A DNA stretch of 64,000 nt from Nitrospirota bacterium (GTDB lineage Bacteria; Nitrospirota; Leptospirillia; Leptospirillales; Leptospirillaceae). The position numbers and the translations under genes are program-made. Positions 38,792 to 49,239 of the stretch are shown in pieces. The stretch spans positions 1 to 64,000 of the forward strand of contig DAHVAL010000002.1 in assembly GCA_027314645.1 (NCBI GenBank), in the 5' to 3' direction. Numbering within the stretch: the first letter of the stretch is position 1; each line of letters starts with the position of its first letter. Under the pieces are notes generated by a model. That model searched no databases. It had not been told where the DNA came from and worked only from the letters and a program-made list of their open reading frames with translations.

Positions 38792-40859
38792 GGCCCAAAG
38801 CCCTCCCGCGCATCTTCAAATTTCGGTAGAGCGCCAACGCCCAAAGAGGAAAGTAATGCCGATACATATGATAACGAAGATAGAACACTCTCGGGAACCC
38901 TGTACCAGTAAAGAGCGCTTCCTCCCACGTTCCGTCGCTTCCCATGCGAGAGACCAGATATCCGATTCCTTTTTCAACGGATGGATGGTCACGATATCCG
39001 CCGTGGAGAAGAGCGATCAGTGCCCATGCCGTCTGAGAGGGGGTCGACTCCCCCGTCCCTGAATAATCCGAGCGCGCGTAAGAGAGGCAATCTTCTCCCC
39101 AGCCTCCGTCCTGATTCTGGCGTTCGAGAAGGTAGGTCATGGCACGCACGATCCATGGAGCGTTCATATCGACGCCCATACTCTTGAGCCCGGCGATCGC
39201 AGACCAGGTCCCGTAGATATAGTTAACACCCCACCGTCCAAACCATGATCCGTCCTTTTCCTGTTCACGCTTAAGAAACCTGATTCCCCTGGCGGCTGGC
39301 GGAAAGTCTGGGCCGTACCCGAGCGCGCCCAAAAGCTCCAGGACTCTGCCGGTGAGATCCGCCGTACTCGGATCGAGGAGAGCTCCGTGATCCGCAAAGG
39401 GAATCTGGTTCAATATGAGCGTGTCATTGTCCTTATCGAACGCCCCCCATCCGCCATCGGTTCCCTGCATGGCCATCACCCATCGGCACGCGCGCCGGAA
39501 GACGGACTCCATTTTTTTTTCCAGATCAGGCCGCCAGGGGAAGATCTTTGCCATTCCCATCAGGACCATCGCCGTATCGTCTACATCCGGATAATACTCA
39601 TTCTCGAACTGGAACGCCCACCCCCCCGGTTCACAGTTTGGAGCGCGGACGGCCCAATCCCCCTTCACGCGGACCTCGCGCGAGCGAAACCATTCCATGG
39701 CCTTATCGATGGAGGGGGAATCCAATGCAAGACCGGCTTCGATCAAGGCACCCAGAGCCAGGGCGGTATCCCAGATCGGAGAAACACACGGCTGGACAAG
39801 GACTTTTTCACCCTGGACAAGAATGAGGTCGTCGATGGACTCCAACACGCGCTCCATCAGGGGATGGGAGAGCGTGTATCCCGACAGGTGGAGGGCCACC
39901 GCGCTATTGGCCATAGCCGGATAAATGGCCCCGAGCCCCCCTTCTCCAGCCAGGCGGGGCATCATCCACTCCATGGCCTTTGAAAGAGCCAGCTTTCTCA
40001 ATGGTTTGAGGGGGTTCCGATTCCAGAACCTCAGCATGGTATCGAGACGCAAAAACAAGGTTCTGTAGGAAAAGAAATTCCTTGAAGGCGAGAATCGTTC
40101 CCCATCCGGATGGGCAGGATCAAAGAGTTCCGAAATCCCGCGGTCGGGGGACACGCTCACCAAGGGGCGGTGATGAAAAATAAAAAGGAGGGGAACGATC
40201 ACCGTTCGCGACCAATAGGACACGGAGTAGATCGAAAATGGAAACCATGAAGGGAGCAAAATGATTTCAGGAGGCAGAGCCGGGATTTTTTCCCAGTCGT
40301 ACTGGCCGAAAACCGCAAGGGCGATCCGGGTGAACACATTGACCCGGCCGGCTCCTCCATGCGAACGGATCCATTGCCTGGCCCGTACCAGGGAAGGATC
40401 GTCGGCGGAAAACCCCGAGAGCTTGAGGGCAAAATAAGCCTTGACTGTCGCGCTGATGTCCGGATCTCCGTCCTTGAACAGGGGCCACGCCCCGTCTTTT
40501 CCTTGGACGGACAGGATCGAGTCCACGATTTTTTTCCGGAGTTCCGGAGAAACCGGACGGTCTAGGATTTCCTGCAGAAAAAGATATTCGGAAGGGATTG
40601 TGGCATCGGCTTCGAGGGGGGCCACCCAGTATCCGTTCTCGTTCTGGGCCGCCACCAGCCATGAAATGGCGCGGGAAATTGTTTTGTCCAATAGGGCCGT
40701 TTGCTGGTCGGAGCTGGCCATGAGATCCGCCACGGTCAGGAGAGCGTCCCGTTCCTTTAGGCGCGCCTCCCCCCGTCCCACCGTGTCCGGTCCCGCCTGT
40801 CCGTTTTCCCTCATATCCATAAGAAAGCCCGTCTTCCTTATAATTTTGGTCCTGATCAC
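38733..40859 (-). CDS. shc: Squalene-hopene cyclase
   Basis: DVDDTAMVLMG catalytic motif; multiple QW repeats (QGTDGGWGAF, QEKDGSWFGRWG, QNQDGGWGED). Confidence 0.96.
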   Translation of the reverse strand: MIRTKIIRKTGFLMDMRENGQAGPDTVGRGEARLKERDALLTVADLMASSDQQTALLDKTISRAISWLVAAQNENGYWVAPLEADATIPSEYLFLQEILDRPVSPELRKKIVDSILSVQGKDGAWPLFKDGDPDISATVKAYFALKLSGFSADDPSLVRARQWIRSHGGAGRVNVFTRIALAVFGQYDWEKIPALPPEIILLPSWFPFSIYSVSYWSRTVIVPLLFIFHHRPLVSVSPDRGISELFDPAHPDGERFSPSRNFFSYRTLFLRLDTMLRFWNRNPLKPLRKLALSKAMEWMMPRLAGEGGLGAIYPAMANSAVALHLSGYTLSHPLMERVLESIDDLILVQGEKVLVQPCVSPIWDTALALGALIEAGLALDSPSIDKAMEWFRSREVRVKGDWAVRAPNCEPGGWAFQFENEYYPDVDDTAMVLMGMAKIFPWRPDLEKKMESVFRRACRWVMAMQGTDGGWGAFDKDNDTLILNQIPFADHGALLDPSTADLTGRVLELLGALGYGPDFPPAARGIRFLKREQEKDGSWFGRWGVNYIYGTWSAIAGLKSMGVDMNAPWIVRAMTYLLERQNQDGGWGEDCLSYARSDYSGTGESTPSQTAWALIALLHGGYRDHPSVEKGIGYLVSRMGSDGTWEEALFTGTGFPRVFYLRYHMYRHYFPLWALALYRNLKMRGRALGHERVAPWKNSPFDPIRKSA

Positions 40860-41098
40860 AATCTTCTTCTCTTAACAAATACCTCCCAAAAGGTCAAGCG
40901 ATACAAGCACAAATTATCTTCATATATGTGATTTTACAAAAGGCTGACAGAATTTTCCCTTGATTTTCGTGGGAAAATCAGCAATAGTACCCTCAGAGAA
41001 CATCCCAGGATACTTGCAACCAATAGCCGCTTCAATCGGTCCTGCTCCGACTTGTCGGCTCCGACATAACACCTTTATGGATCCTAAGGAGATTTTCA

Positions 41099-43153
41099 AT
41101 GGTGAAGCGCTCCCAGGCTCTTTCCAAGGAGTTGGAAACAAAGGCCATCAATACCATCCGGATGCTTGCCGTCGATATGGTCCAGAAAGCCAATTCGGGT
41201 CATCCGGGAACTCCGATGGGATTCGCTCCCCCCGCGTTTGTTCTCTGGAGGGACTATCTGCGGGCGAACCCCCGAAATCCGAACTGGCCAGGGCGCGACC
41301 GGTTTGTTCTTTCAGGCGGCCATGCGTCAGCCCTCCTCTACTCCCTTCTTTATCTGTCGGGCTATGGCCTCACCCTGGACGACCTGAAGTCGTTCCGGCA
41401 ATGGGGGAGCCGCACTCCCGGGCATCCGGAATACCACCATACCCCCGGAGTCGAAACCACGACCGGTCCACTCGGTCAGGGGTTCGGGAACGCGGTCGGG
41501 CTGGCCCTTGCGCTTCGGTATCTGGGACAACGATTCAACCGGCCTGGAATGACCGTACTTTCCCCCCGGGTCTTTGTGACGGCAGGGGACGGCGACATGA
41601 TGGAAGGCGTCTCGAACGAATCGGCCTCCTTCGCCGGACATCAGGGCCTTTCAAACCTGATCTGCCTTTACGACCAGAACCACATCTCCATCGATGGATC
41701 CACCGATCTCGCCTTTACCGAAGACACGCCCGCCCGCTTCAGGGCCTTGGGTTGGTCGGTTCGGGAAGTGCCGGACGGCAACGATACCCAGGCCATCCGC
41801 CAGGCACTCGATTGGGCCACCGATCCGTCGCTCCAGCTCACTACGGAAAAAGATACGCCGAAGATGATCGCGATTCGAACGCATATCGGATTCGGGAGCC
41901 CGACCTATCAGGATACGGCCCATGTGCATGGAACCGCCCTCGGGGCGGATGAGGTCAAGAAGACGAAGGAACACCTGGGCTGGCCTCTCTCCCCCGACTT
42001 TTTCGTCCCGGAGGATGTCCAGTCCCTCTTTTCGGAACTCACGGAGCGCGGGAATGCGCTTGAGAAGGAGTGGCAAGAGATTTTCACCCGCTATCAATCC
42101 TCTCATCCCGAGGACGCGGCCCTTTTTGCATCCTCCATGAAGGGAGACCACGCTTCCGGCCTGATCAAGCGCCTCTCTCCATTTCCGCCGACGGAAAAGC
42201 CCATGGCCACCCGTCAGGCCTTCGGAACGCTCCTTCAGGAAGCCGTCAAAATGCAACCCCTCCTTTGGGGAGGCTCGGCCGACCTTGCCCCATCGAACAA
42301 CACCCTCATAAAAGGCGAACAGGATTGCCAGCTCAGAAATCCTGGAGGCAAGAATCTGCATTTCGGGGTGCGAGAGCATGCCATGGGTGCCATTATGAAC
42401 GGGATGGCCCTTACCAGGGCCATCCGTCCCTATGGTGGCACATTCCTTGTCTTTTCGGATTACATGAAAGGCTCCATGCGTCTGTCCGCCTTGATGGGGC
42501 TACCGGTCACATACATCTTGACCCATGACAGCATCGGCCTGGGGGAGGACGGTCCGACCCACCAGCCTGTCGAACATCTGAACGCCCTCAGGGCCCTTCC
42601 AGGAATGGCCGTCATTCGTCCCTGCGATGCGAATGAGACCTTCGCGGCCATGGACTGGATCACCGCACAAAACGACATGCCGGTCTCCTTCGTCCTGTCG
42701 CGCCAGGCTCTTCCCATCCTCGACGTCCGGTTTGAAACGATCCGGGCGGGATTTCCGAGGGGAGGATATATTCTTCGGGAATCCTCCGGACCTTTACGGG
42801 TCACCCTGATCGGAACCGGATCCGAAGTCTCGCTCCTTTGGAAGGTTCAGGACGAGCTTGAGAAAAAGGGGATTGCTGCCCGTCTCGTCAGCATGCCCTC
42901 CACTACCTTGTTCGACCGTCAGCCCGAAGACTATCGGAAAACCGTTCTGGGGACGAGTCCCCTGCGGCTGATGGCCGAAGCCGGAAGCACCCTCGGATCC
43001 TGGAAATACATTGGAGAACAAGGAATCGCCGTCGGCTTGGATCATTTCGGGGCCTCGGCCCCTTACACCCGGGTGATGGAGGAATTCGGGTTCTCCGTCG
43101 AAAAGATCCTGGACCGAATCCGGAAAGAATGGCCTCAGCTAGGAATCGCGTGA
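41099..43153 (+). CDS. tkt: Transketolase
   Basis: GHPGTPMGFAP, GDGDMMEGVSNE, IGLGEDGPTHQPVEHL. Confidence 0.96.
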   Translation: MVKRSQALSKELETKAINTIRMLAVDMVQKANSGHPGTPMGFAPPAFVLWRDYLRANPRNPNWPGRDRFVLSGGHASALLYSLLYLSGYGLTLDDLKSFRQWGSRTPGHPEYHHTPGVETTTGPLGQGFGNAVGLALALRYLGQRFNRPGMTVLSPRVFVTAGDGDMMEGVSNESASFAGHQGLSNLICLYDQNHISIDGSTDLAFTEDTPARFRALGWSVREVPDGNDTQAIRQALDWATDPSLQLTTEKDTPKMIAIRTHIGFGSPTYQDTAHVHGTALGADEVKKTKEHLGWPLSPDFFVPEDVQSLFSELTERGNALEKEWQEIFTRYQSSHPEDAALFASSMKGDHASGLIKRLSPFPPTEKPMATRQAFGTLLQEAVKMQPLLWGGSADLAPSNNTLIKGEQDCQLRNPGGKNLHFGVREHAMGAIMNGMALTRAIRPYGGTFLVFSDYMKGSMRLSALMGLPVTYILTHDSIGLGEDGPTHQPVEHLNALRALPGMAVIRPCDANETFAAMDWITAQNDMPVSFVLSRQALPILDVRFETIRAGFPRGGYILRESSGPLRVTLIGTGSEVSLLWKVQDELEKKGIAARLVSMPSTTLFDRQPEDYRKTVLGTSPLRLMAEAGSTLGSWKYIGEQGIAVGLDHFGASAPYTRVMEEFGFSVEKILDRIRKEWPQLGIA

Positions 43154-43190
43154 TCTCCCAATAATCTTCGTCTTGAACAAGGAGTCTAAG

Positions 43191-44369
43191 ATGAATGCAG
43201 GACACCTTCCCCCCATCGCCCCCAAAGGCCCTGTGGCCGATCTTCTGAAAGAAGGCCAGAGCATTTGGCTCGATACCATCAGCCGGCACCTCATGAATTC
43301 GGGAGAGCTGACCGAATTGATCACCGCGGTCGGCGTCCGGGGAATCACCTCCAATCCCACCATCTTCGAAAAAGCCATCAATGGCTCCTCGGATTATGAT
43401 GGGGAAATCCTTCAACTCGCCAAGGAAGATCAGTCTCCCACGGATATTATCCGCAGGCTGATGGTCGAAGACGTCAAGAAGGCATGCGATTTTTTCCGCC
43501 CGGTCTATGACAGCTCGGACTTCGGAGACGGATTTGTCTCGATCGAGGTCAATCCCTTGCTGGCGCACAATACGGACGAGTCCGTCGAAGAGGCCCGGCG
43601 CCTTCACAGGATGGTGGATCGCCCCAATCTGCTCGTCAAGATCCCCGGGACCCCCGAGGGAATCCCCGCCATCCGGACCCTGATTTCGGAAGGCATCTCC
43701 ATCAATGTCACTCTCCTCTTCTCCCCCGATGCCTACCGCGACGCGGCAATGGCGTACATCGACGGACTCAGGGAGGCGCTCTCCCGCGGCCACAATCCGG
43801 CCCGGCTCCATAGCGTGGCCAGCCTATTCATCAGCCGGTTGGATACCCTGATCGATCGGCAACTGGGAGAAATCGCGGCTCAATCGACCGATAAGGCGGT
43901 CATCAATCACGCGACGGCCTTGCTCGGAAAGGCCGGGATCGCCAATACCCAGATCGTTTACGAACACTTCGGCGATCTATTCGAAAAAGGGCCGTTCAGG
44001 GAGCTTACCCGCAAAGGGGCGCGCGTCCAGCGGCCACTCTGGGCCTCGACGGGAACAAAAAATCCCAAGTACTCGGACATTCTGTATGTTCAGGAACTGA
44101 TCGGACCGAATACCGTCAATACTGTTCCGTCAGAGACCCTCCGAGCTTTTGCCGATCATGGGAAGGCGACGCGAACGATTGATCGGTACAAATCCGACAA
44201 ATCATTTTCCAATCCGCACGACGTCCTCGAAAGCTTGCAAAATATCGGCCTTTCCCTGGAAGCCGCCTACGCACAGTTGATCAGGGAGGGGGTGGGAGCG
44301 TTCAACAAGTCCTTCGAAACCCTTCGGGAGAGTACGGAAAAGAAGATCGCCGCCGTGAAGAAGGCCTGA
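43191..44369 (+). CDS. tal: Transaldolase
   Basis: GVRGITSNPTIFEKAI, LLVKIPGTPEGIPAI, ASLFISRLDTLID. ATG 43191 with AAGGAG SD. Confidence 0.93.
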   Translation: MNAGHLPPIAPKGPVADLLKEGQSIWLDTISRHLMNSGELTELITAVGVRGITSNPTIFEKAINGSSDYDGEILQLAKEDQSPTDIIRRLMVEDVKKACDFFRPVYDSSDFGDGFVSIEVNPLLAHNTDESVEEARRLHRMVDRPNLLVKIPGTPEGIPAIRTLISEGISINVTLLFSPDAYRDAAMAYIDGLREALSRGHNPARLHSVASLFISRLDTLIDRQLGEIAAQSTDKAVINHATALLGKAGIANTQIVYEHFGDLFEKGPFRELTRKGARVQRPLWASTGTKNPKYSDILYVQELIGPNTVNTVPSETLRAFADHGKATRTIDRYKSDKSFSNPHDVLESLQNIGLSLEAAYAQLIREGVGAFNKSFETLRESTEKKIAAVKKA

Positions 44370-44387
44370 AAATCCCATTTTCAGGCC
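44363..44387 (+). terminator. Perfect hairpin overlapping the tal stop codon
   Basis: GGCCTGAAAAT-CCC-ATTTTCAGGCC, 11-bp perfect stem, 3-nt loop; no clear T-tract. Confidence 0.5.
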
Positions 44388-44450
44388 ATTGAGACACAAT
44401 AGCAGTGCATCCACGACCACGACCGACCTTCAATAACGAAAGGATGCCCC

Positions 44451-46004
44451 TTGAGCAGCAGCATCCCGTCAATGTTCCAAACCCCCGGACCGGGCGATTT
44501 GGCAAACTCCGACTATCCCCAGCCGACCCCGCCTTTGACGATTATCATTTTCGGCGCTTCCGGGGACTTGACCAGAAGAAAGCTCATTCCTGCCCTTTAC
44601 GACCTGAAGGTGGACGGACTGCTCCATCCGGAAACAAGGATTCTCGGGGTGGCGCGGAGCCCAAAGACCCACGAGGAGTTTCGGGGGGAACTCCGTTCGG
44701 CCGTCCAAACCTTTTCCAGAAGCCCTGACCATATAGACCTTTTTGCGGAGTTCGAAAAGGGGATTTTCTATCATTCCATGACCTTCGACGACCCGAACGG
44801 GTATACCGCCATCCGCACCACCCTTCTGTCGGATGAATTCCGCAAGCCGACCGAAGGGAATGTCCTGTTCTACCTCGCCACCCAGCCCAGTTTTTTCGTC
44901 CCCATCATCCGGAACCTGAAGAACTTTAGCCTTTCAAACATCAACGAGGAACCCGAAGAGACCCCGCATCCCTTCACCCGGATCATCATCGAAAAGCCCT
45001 TCGGAAGGGATCTCGCGACAGCCCGCGACTTGAACCGGGAGGTTCTTCAGGTCTTTTCCGAAAATCAGGTCTATCGGATCGACCATTATCTCGGGAAGGA
45101 AACCGTTCAGAATATCTTGGTCTTCCGTCTCTCAAATCCGGTGTTCAGCTCCCTTTGGACCAACACCTTCGTTAAGAGCGTCCATATCTCGGTCTTTGAA
45201 ACGGTGGGTGTCGAAGGGAGAGGCGGGTACTTCGAGGAGGCGGGAATCCTCCGGGACATGGTTCAGAGCCACCTCTTCCAGCTCCTGACCCTCACGGCCA
45301 TGGAGCCTCCCGTCGCCTTTGAAGCCGGATCGATCCGGGACGAGAAGGTGAAGGTCATCCGCTCGCTCAAACCCGTTCGGACCGAAGACATTCCACGATC
45401 CATCGTGCGCGGCCAATATACCGTGGGAGAGGTTGATGGGGTTCCCGTGGCAGGCTATCGGAACGAACCGAAGATTCCTCCGGTTTCCGACACGCCCACC
45501 TTCGCCAAGTTGCGGGTTGAAATCCAGAATTGGCGATGGGCGGGAGTCCCCTTCTTTCTGACGGCCGGGAAACGCATGTCCCGACGGGAAACCCTCGTGC
45601 ATCTCATCTTCAAAGAGTTTCCCTTTGCGCTCTTCCGTCTGGCGGGTTCACCGGACACCATTCCAAACGAGCTGACCATACGCATCCAGCCCAACGAAGG
45701 AATCTCCCTCCGCTTCGGACTCAAACACCCGGGGGGAACCTTCGTGATCGATCCTGTCGATATGGACTTTTCCTATCAGCAGGCCTACCGCACACAATCT
45801 CCGGAAGCCTACGAGCGTCTGCTCCACGACGCTATTGTCGGAGACTCGACCCTCTTTGCGCGAAACGATGAGGTCGAAAATTCCTGGAGCTTCATGGCCC
45901 CCTTTCTCGGAGACCTCACGAAGCTCTCCCCTCTGCGGTTCTATACAGCCGGAACGGACGGTCCAGAAGAGCAGGACCGGCTCTCCAATTCCATCTCCCA
46001 CTGA
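44451..46004 (+). CDS. zwf: Glucose-6-phosphate 1-dehydrogenase
   Basis: IIFGASGDLTRRKLIPALYDL, RIDHYLGKETVQN. Confidence 0.96.
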   Translation: MSSSIPSMFQTPGPGDLANSDYPQPTPPLTIIIFGASGDLTRRKLIPALYDLKVDGLLHPETRILGVARSPKTHEEFRGELRSAVQTFSRSPDHIDLFAEFEKGIFYHSMTFDDPNGYTAIRTTLLSDEFRKPTEGNVLFYLATQPSFFVPIIRNLKNFSLSNINEEPEETPHPFTRIIIEKPFGRDLATARDLNREVLQVFSENQVYRIDHYLGKETVQNILVFRLSNPVFSSLWTNTFVKSVHISVFETVGVEGRGGYFEEAGILRDMVQSHLFQLLTLTAMEPPVAFEAGSIRDEKVKVIRSLKPVRTEDIPRSIVRGQYTVGEVDGVPVAGYRNEPKIPPVSDTPTFAKLRVEIQNWRWAGVPFFLTAGKRMSRRETLVHLIFKEFPFALFRLAGSPDTIPNELTIRIQPNEGISLRFGLKHPGGTFVIDPVDMDFSYQQAYRTQSPEAYERLLHDAIVGDSTLFARNDEVENSWSFMAPFLGDLTKLSPLRFYTAGTDGPEEQDRLSNSISH

Positions 46005-46016
46005 GACCGCCTCCCA

Positions 46017-47663
46017 TTGGACAAATGTCCCTTATTCGGTCTTCTGGCGAGGAGAATGCTCCTTGCGATCCTCCTCCCAATGCTCTCTTCCTGCATTTTT
46101 TTCCCCCGCTTCACCTCGCCCTTGCCGGACCTTCTCATCTCCCAGGATCCCGTCTCCAAGCCTCTGTTCGTGGAGCATCCTCCCCATCACACGGGTTCCA
46201 GACTATGGTTTGTGGGGCATGCCAGCAAAAAAGGCTCGGAAAGGACCGCCAAAAAAGCGGCCTTGGACGATGCCTTCAAAAAACTTTCGGCGTATTTGTC
46301 CTCCAAGGGATACACGCTTTCGGAAAAAGAGCGCTCCCAGTGGCTTAAGGTTGGCCCGAAGGACTCCGACCCCCACGTGGAGGACCGATGGACTCGCGTG
46401 TACAAAGAGAGTTCGGATAAACCCTTCCTTCACCTGACGTCGATCTACCTTCTCCTCCGCGTCCCCCGAGCCTATGTCCAGAATCTTCTCGGAACCCTCG
46501 CGCACCAGGATGTTCACACCGCACACATGATGAGGGAAAAATATCACGCGGCCGAAAGCGCGTTGAAGGCGAATCAAGGATCTTCCTATCTCGCCGATCT
46601 CAGAGGGGCGCTTTTGGAGGACCGGAAGATCCATTCCGAAGCTTCCTTCCCCAAAGGAGATCGGGAAATCCTGGACCGGGACAAGACCCTTCTGGAATCG
46701 TCCTGGCGCCAAGCCCTCCGGGCTCTCACCCTTTCGTTGATACCGCCCAGCAACCCGCTTGCACTCGGAGAGTCCCCGAATCCCCCGATCGTCATCAAGG
46801 AAGGCGCCCATATCCGGATCTCCTCACATTCCGTGGGTCTTTCAGGCCTTCTTTTCCGGCCCACGCTCCATCCCTTTGAAGCCCCGGAACATCTTGTCTT
46901 TCATGGAATGATTTGGGCCGCCCTGACCTCCCGTCCCATTCTCTCCCCGGACACGATCAAATGGGAAACCCACCTCTTGAGGCAGCCCCCGTATCATGTT
47001 CCTCACCCTCTGACCATGTCCTGTTCTCCTACCGGAGAAGAGGGATCCGGCCAATGTCTTCTGTCCCGGATCCATGTCCCGCATCACCACGGAACCATTG
47101 ATGGGCATTACGAACCCGTCCCATCCTCCCCGCTCGACCGGCCGTTTTTTCGAAAGTTTCTGCAGGAAACCATTCTCGATTTCCATGTTCGCTTCTATCA
47201 CCGGCGCACCCTCAAGCCGATCATCCTTTCTCTGGGCGGATTGCCTCCCACCTGGCAACCGATTGTGTCAACGGCCTTCATCGCCCACGCGCACAAAGAA
47301 GATCTGACCTTCTGCCTTCGTGAAAAAGGCACATTCCATTGTCCCGGCGGACCTCCCGAGTCCTTGCTGGATCTTCGGGATCACACCGTGGTCCGGGTGA
47401 CCCTTCTTTCGGAAAAGAAGGACACCCAGGCCCGCGCCGACTTCTCGATCTCCTCGGACCGTCTCCGTATCGACGAGGTCCTCTCCGACACCGGGGGAAT
47501 ATTCTGGAAAAAAGAGGTCACCGTCACAGGCCGGGGATTCTCCCCGGATGAATCCACCCAGGCGGCGTGGAAGGAATGTGCCCGGATTCTTGCGAAAGAT
47601 CTCTCCCTGGTCTACCATCCTCCTTCCCACCCCCATCCTGGCGAGGAATTCTATGACCGCTGA
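46017..47663 (+). CDS. Hypothetical lipoprotein (start could be 46056)
   Basis: N-terminal MLLAILLPMLSSC lipobox; SERTAKKAALDDAFKKLSAYL LPP20-like segment. Confidence 0.65.
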   Translation: MDKCPLFGLLARRMLLAILLPMLSSCIFFPRFTSPLPDLLISQDPVSKPLFVEHPPHHTGSRLWFVGHASKKGSERTAKKAALDDAFKKLSAYLSSKGYTLSEKERSQWLKVGPKDSDPHVEDRWTRVYKESSDKPFLHLTSIYLLLRVPRAYVQNLLGTLAHQDVHTAHMMREKYHAAESALKANQGSSYLADLRGALLEDRKIHSEASFPKGDREILDRDKTLLESSWRQALRALTLSLIPPSNPLALGESPNPPIVIKEGAHIRISSHSVGLSGLLFRPTLHPFEAPEHLVFHGMIWAALTSRPILSPDTIKWETHLLRQPPYHVPHPLTMSCSPTGEEGSGQCLLSRIHVPHHHGTIDGHYEPVPSSPLDRPFFRKFLQETILDFHVRFYHRRTLKPIILSLGGLPPTWQPIVSTAFIAHAHKEDLTFCLREKGTFHCPGGPPESLLDLRDHTVVRVTLLSEKKDTQARADFSISSDRLRIDEVLSDTGGIFWKKEVTVTGRGFSPDESTQAAWKECARILAKDLSLVYHPPSHPHPGEEFYDR

Positions 47664-48942
47664 GACACGGATCGAAGCCTTCGACATCGTCATTTCAGGG
47701 GCCGGCATCGGGGCCTTGACCTTAGCCAACTATTTGGCTCCCTTGGGTTTTCGCATTTTGATTCTCGACCGGAGGCCGGGGTTTGATCCCGTGTACAGAG
47801 GGGAACTGGTTCAACCGCTTGGACTCTCGATCCTCGAAGAGCTCTCCCTTCTCGATGAATTGCTGGCCTGCCCCCATACTCTCTATCGAAGCTTTGATTT
47901 TCTCGACGAACGCGGGCGCCTACTCATGCGGTCCTCGTATGAGCGGGGAGAGGCTCCGTTTCCTTATGCCCTCGCCATTGAGCCCCATCAGATGGACCAG
48001 ATCCTTGCCAAAAATCTTTCTTCCTTTCCCCATGTCGTTCTTCGGCACGAGTCGGACTTCACGGGGTACACGGTCGATAGAGGGGGGGCCATTGCGACCT
48101 ACGAGCGGGGGGGAGAAACCCGCCAAGTGCTGGCCAGGGTCATCATTGGAGACGACGGCCGGCATTCCCGGATTCGCGAACTCTCAAAATTGACGGGAAC
48201 CGTCGCCCCCTACCAGGACTCGTATTTAGGCGCTTCCCTCCTTCTCCCGGAAGACGCGTCACGCCTTCCCGAACCGGTCAGGGACACTGCAGGCCGATAC
48301 TTTATCGGACCGCGTTCGATATTCTTCTTTTTCTCCGTGTCGGAGAGGCGGCGATTCTTTTTGCTCCTTCTTCCCGACAGGAACCAGGAGACATTCTTCG
48401 CGGGCGGAATAGACAAAGTCTTGGCCATGCTCGATAGGCAGGTGCCGGGTTTTGCCGACCTGGCCCGCCTGAACGGAGTCGATTCTCCGGAGACTCTTGT
48501 GGAGCTTCCCGTTTGGAAGGTCGATTTGGACCAATGGTGCACGGATGGAGTCATCCTCATCGGCGATGCGGCCCATGCCATGAACCCCCATGTGGCCCAG
48601 GGCAGAAACCAGGCCATGGAGGATGCCAGAGTCCTGGCCCCGATTCTTTCGAAAGCGCTTCTCTCCGGATCCCTTGTCCTCCGGGACTCCATGGTCGAAT
48701 ATGAAAAAAAACGCCTCCCAGTCACCCGCGCTCTTCATCGGCTTGCCGACGAAATGACCCTGGTCTGGAATACGGGAAATCCTTTCATCGTCAAGGTCAG
48801 GGAAGCGACCTTCCGGGGCATCGGACGCATCCCCGCCCTCGAACGAAAGATCGTGACGACGATCAGCGGAATGAAGGTCACGCCCCTCACATCCCTCGAC
48901 AAACTGCGCGCACTTGGAACCGGACTCATCTCCAGGTCGTAA
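47653..48942 (+). CDS. FAD-dependent monooxygenase (PHBH/UbiH-like)
   Basis: DIVISGAGIGALTLANYLAPLGFRILILDRR, GDDGRHSRIRE, LIGDAAHAMNPHVAQG. Confidence 0.88.
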   Translation: MTAETRIEAFDIVISGAGIGALTLANYLAPLGFRILILDRRPGFDPVYRGELVQPLGLSILEELSLLDELLACPHTLYRSFDFLDERGRLLMRSSYERGEAPFPYALAIEPHQMDQILAKNLSSFPHVVLRHESDFTGYTVDRGGAIATYERGGETRQVLARVIIGDDGRHSRIRELSKLTGTVAPYQDSYLGASLLLPEDASRLPEPVRDTAGRYFIGPRSIFFFFSVSERRRFFLLLLPDRNQETFFAGGIDKVLAMLDRQVPGFADLARLNGVDSPETLVELPVWKVDLDQWCTDGVILIGDAAHAMNPHVAQGRNQAMEDARVLAPILSKALLSGSLVLRDSMVEYEKKRLPVTRALHRLADEMTLVWNTGNPFIVKVREATFRGIGRIPALERKIVTTISGMKVTPLTSLDKLRALGTGLISRS

Positions 48943-49239
48943 ATCTTGCACGCGATCCGCGGCCCGGATCCAGGGAGAATGGGCCTCATTTTGTTCCGTC
49001 GAGTCTTTTGGCGATTCCTGGGCGGCAGAAATTTCTGATAATCCCGGCGTGTGAGTGTTTGAGCTCCTCCCCGCATCAACCCGGAAGGCCGCGGAAGGGT
49101 CCCCATCGGCCTCGGGCACACATAATAACGCTCCGGTGGGCTGGGGGACCGTTGTTCCGCGATCGTGTCTCATTCCGAGAATCTCTCTTAATCACTATTT
49201 TTTTTGCAATTTTTTTTCATTTGACGGTATTCTTGTCAT

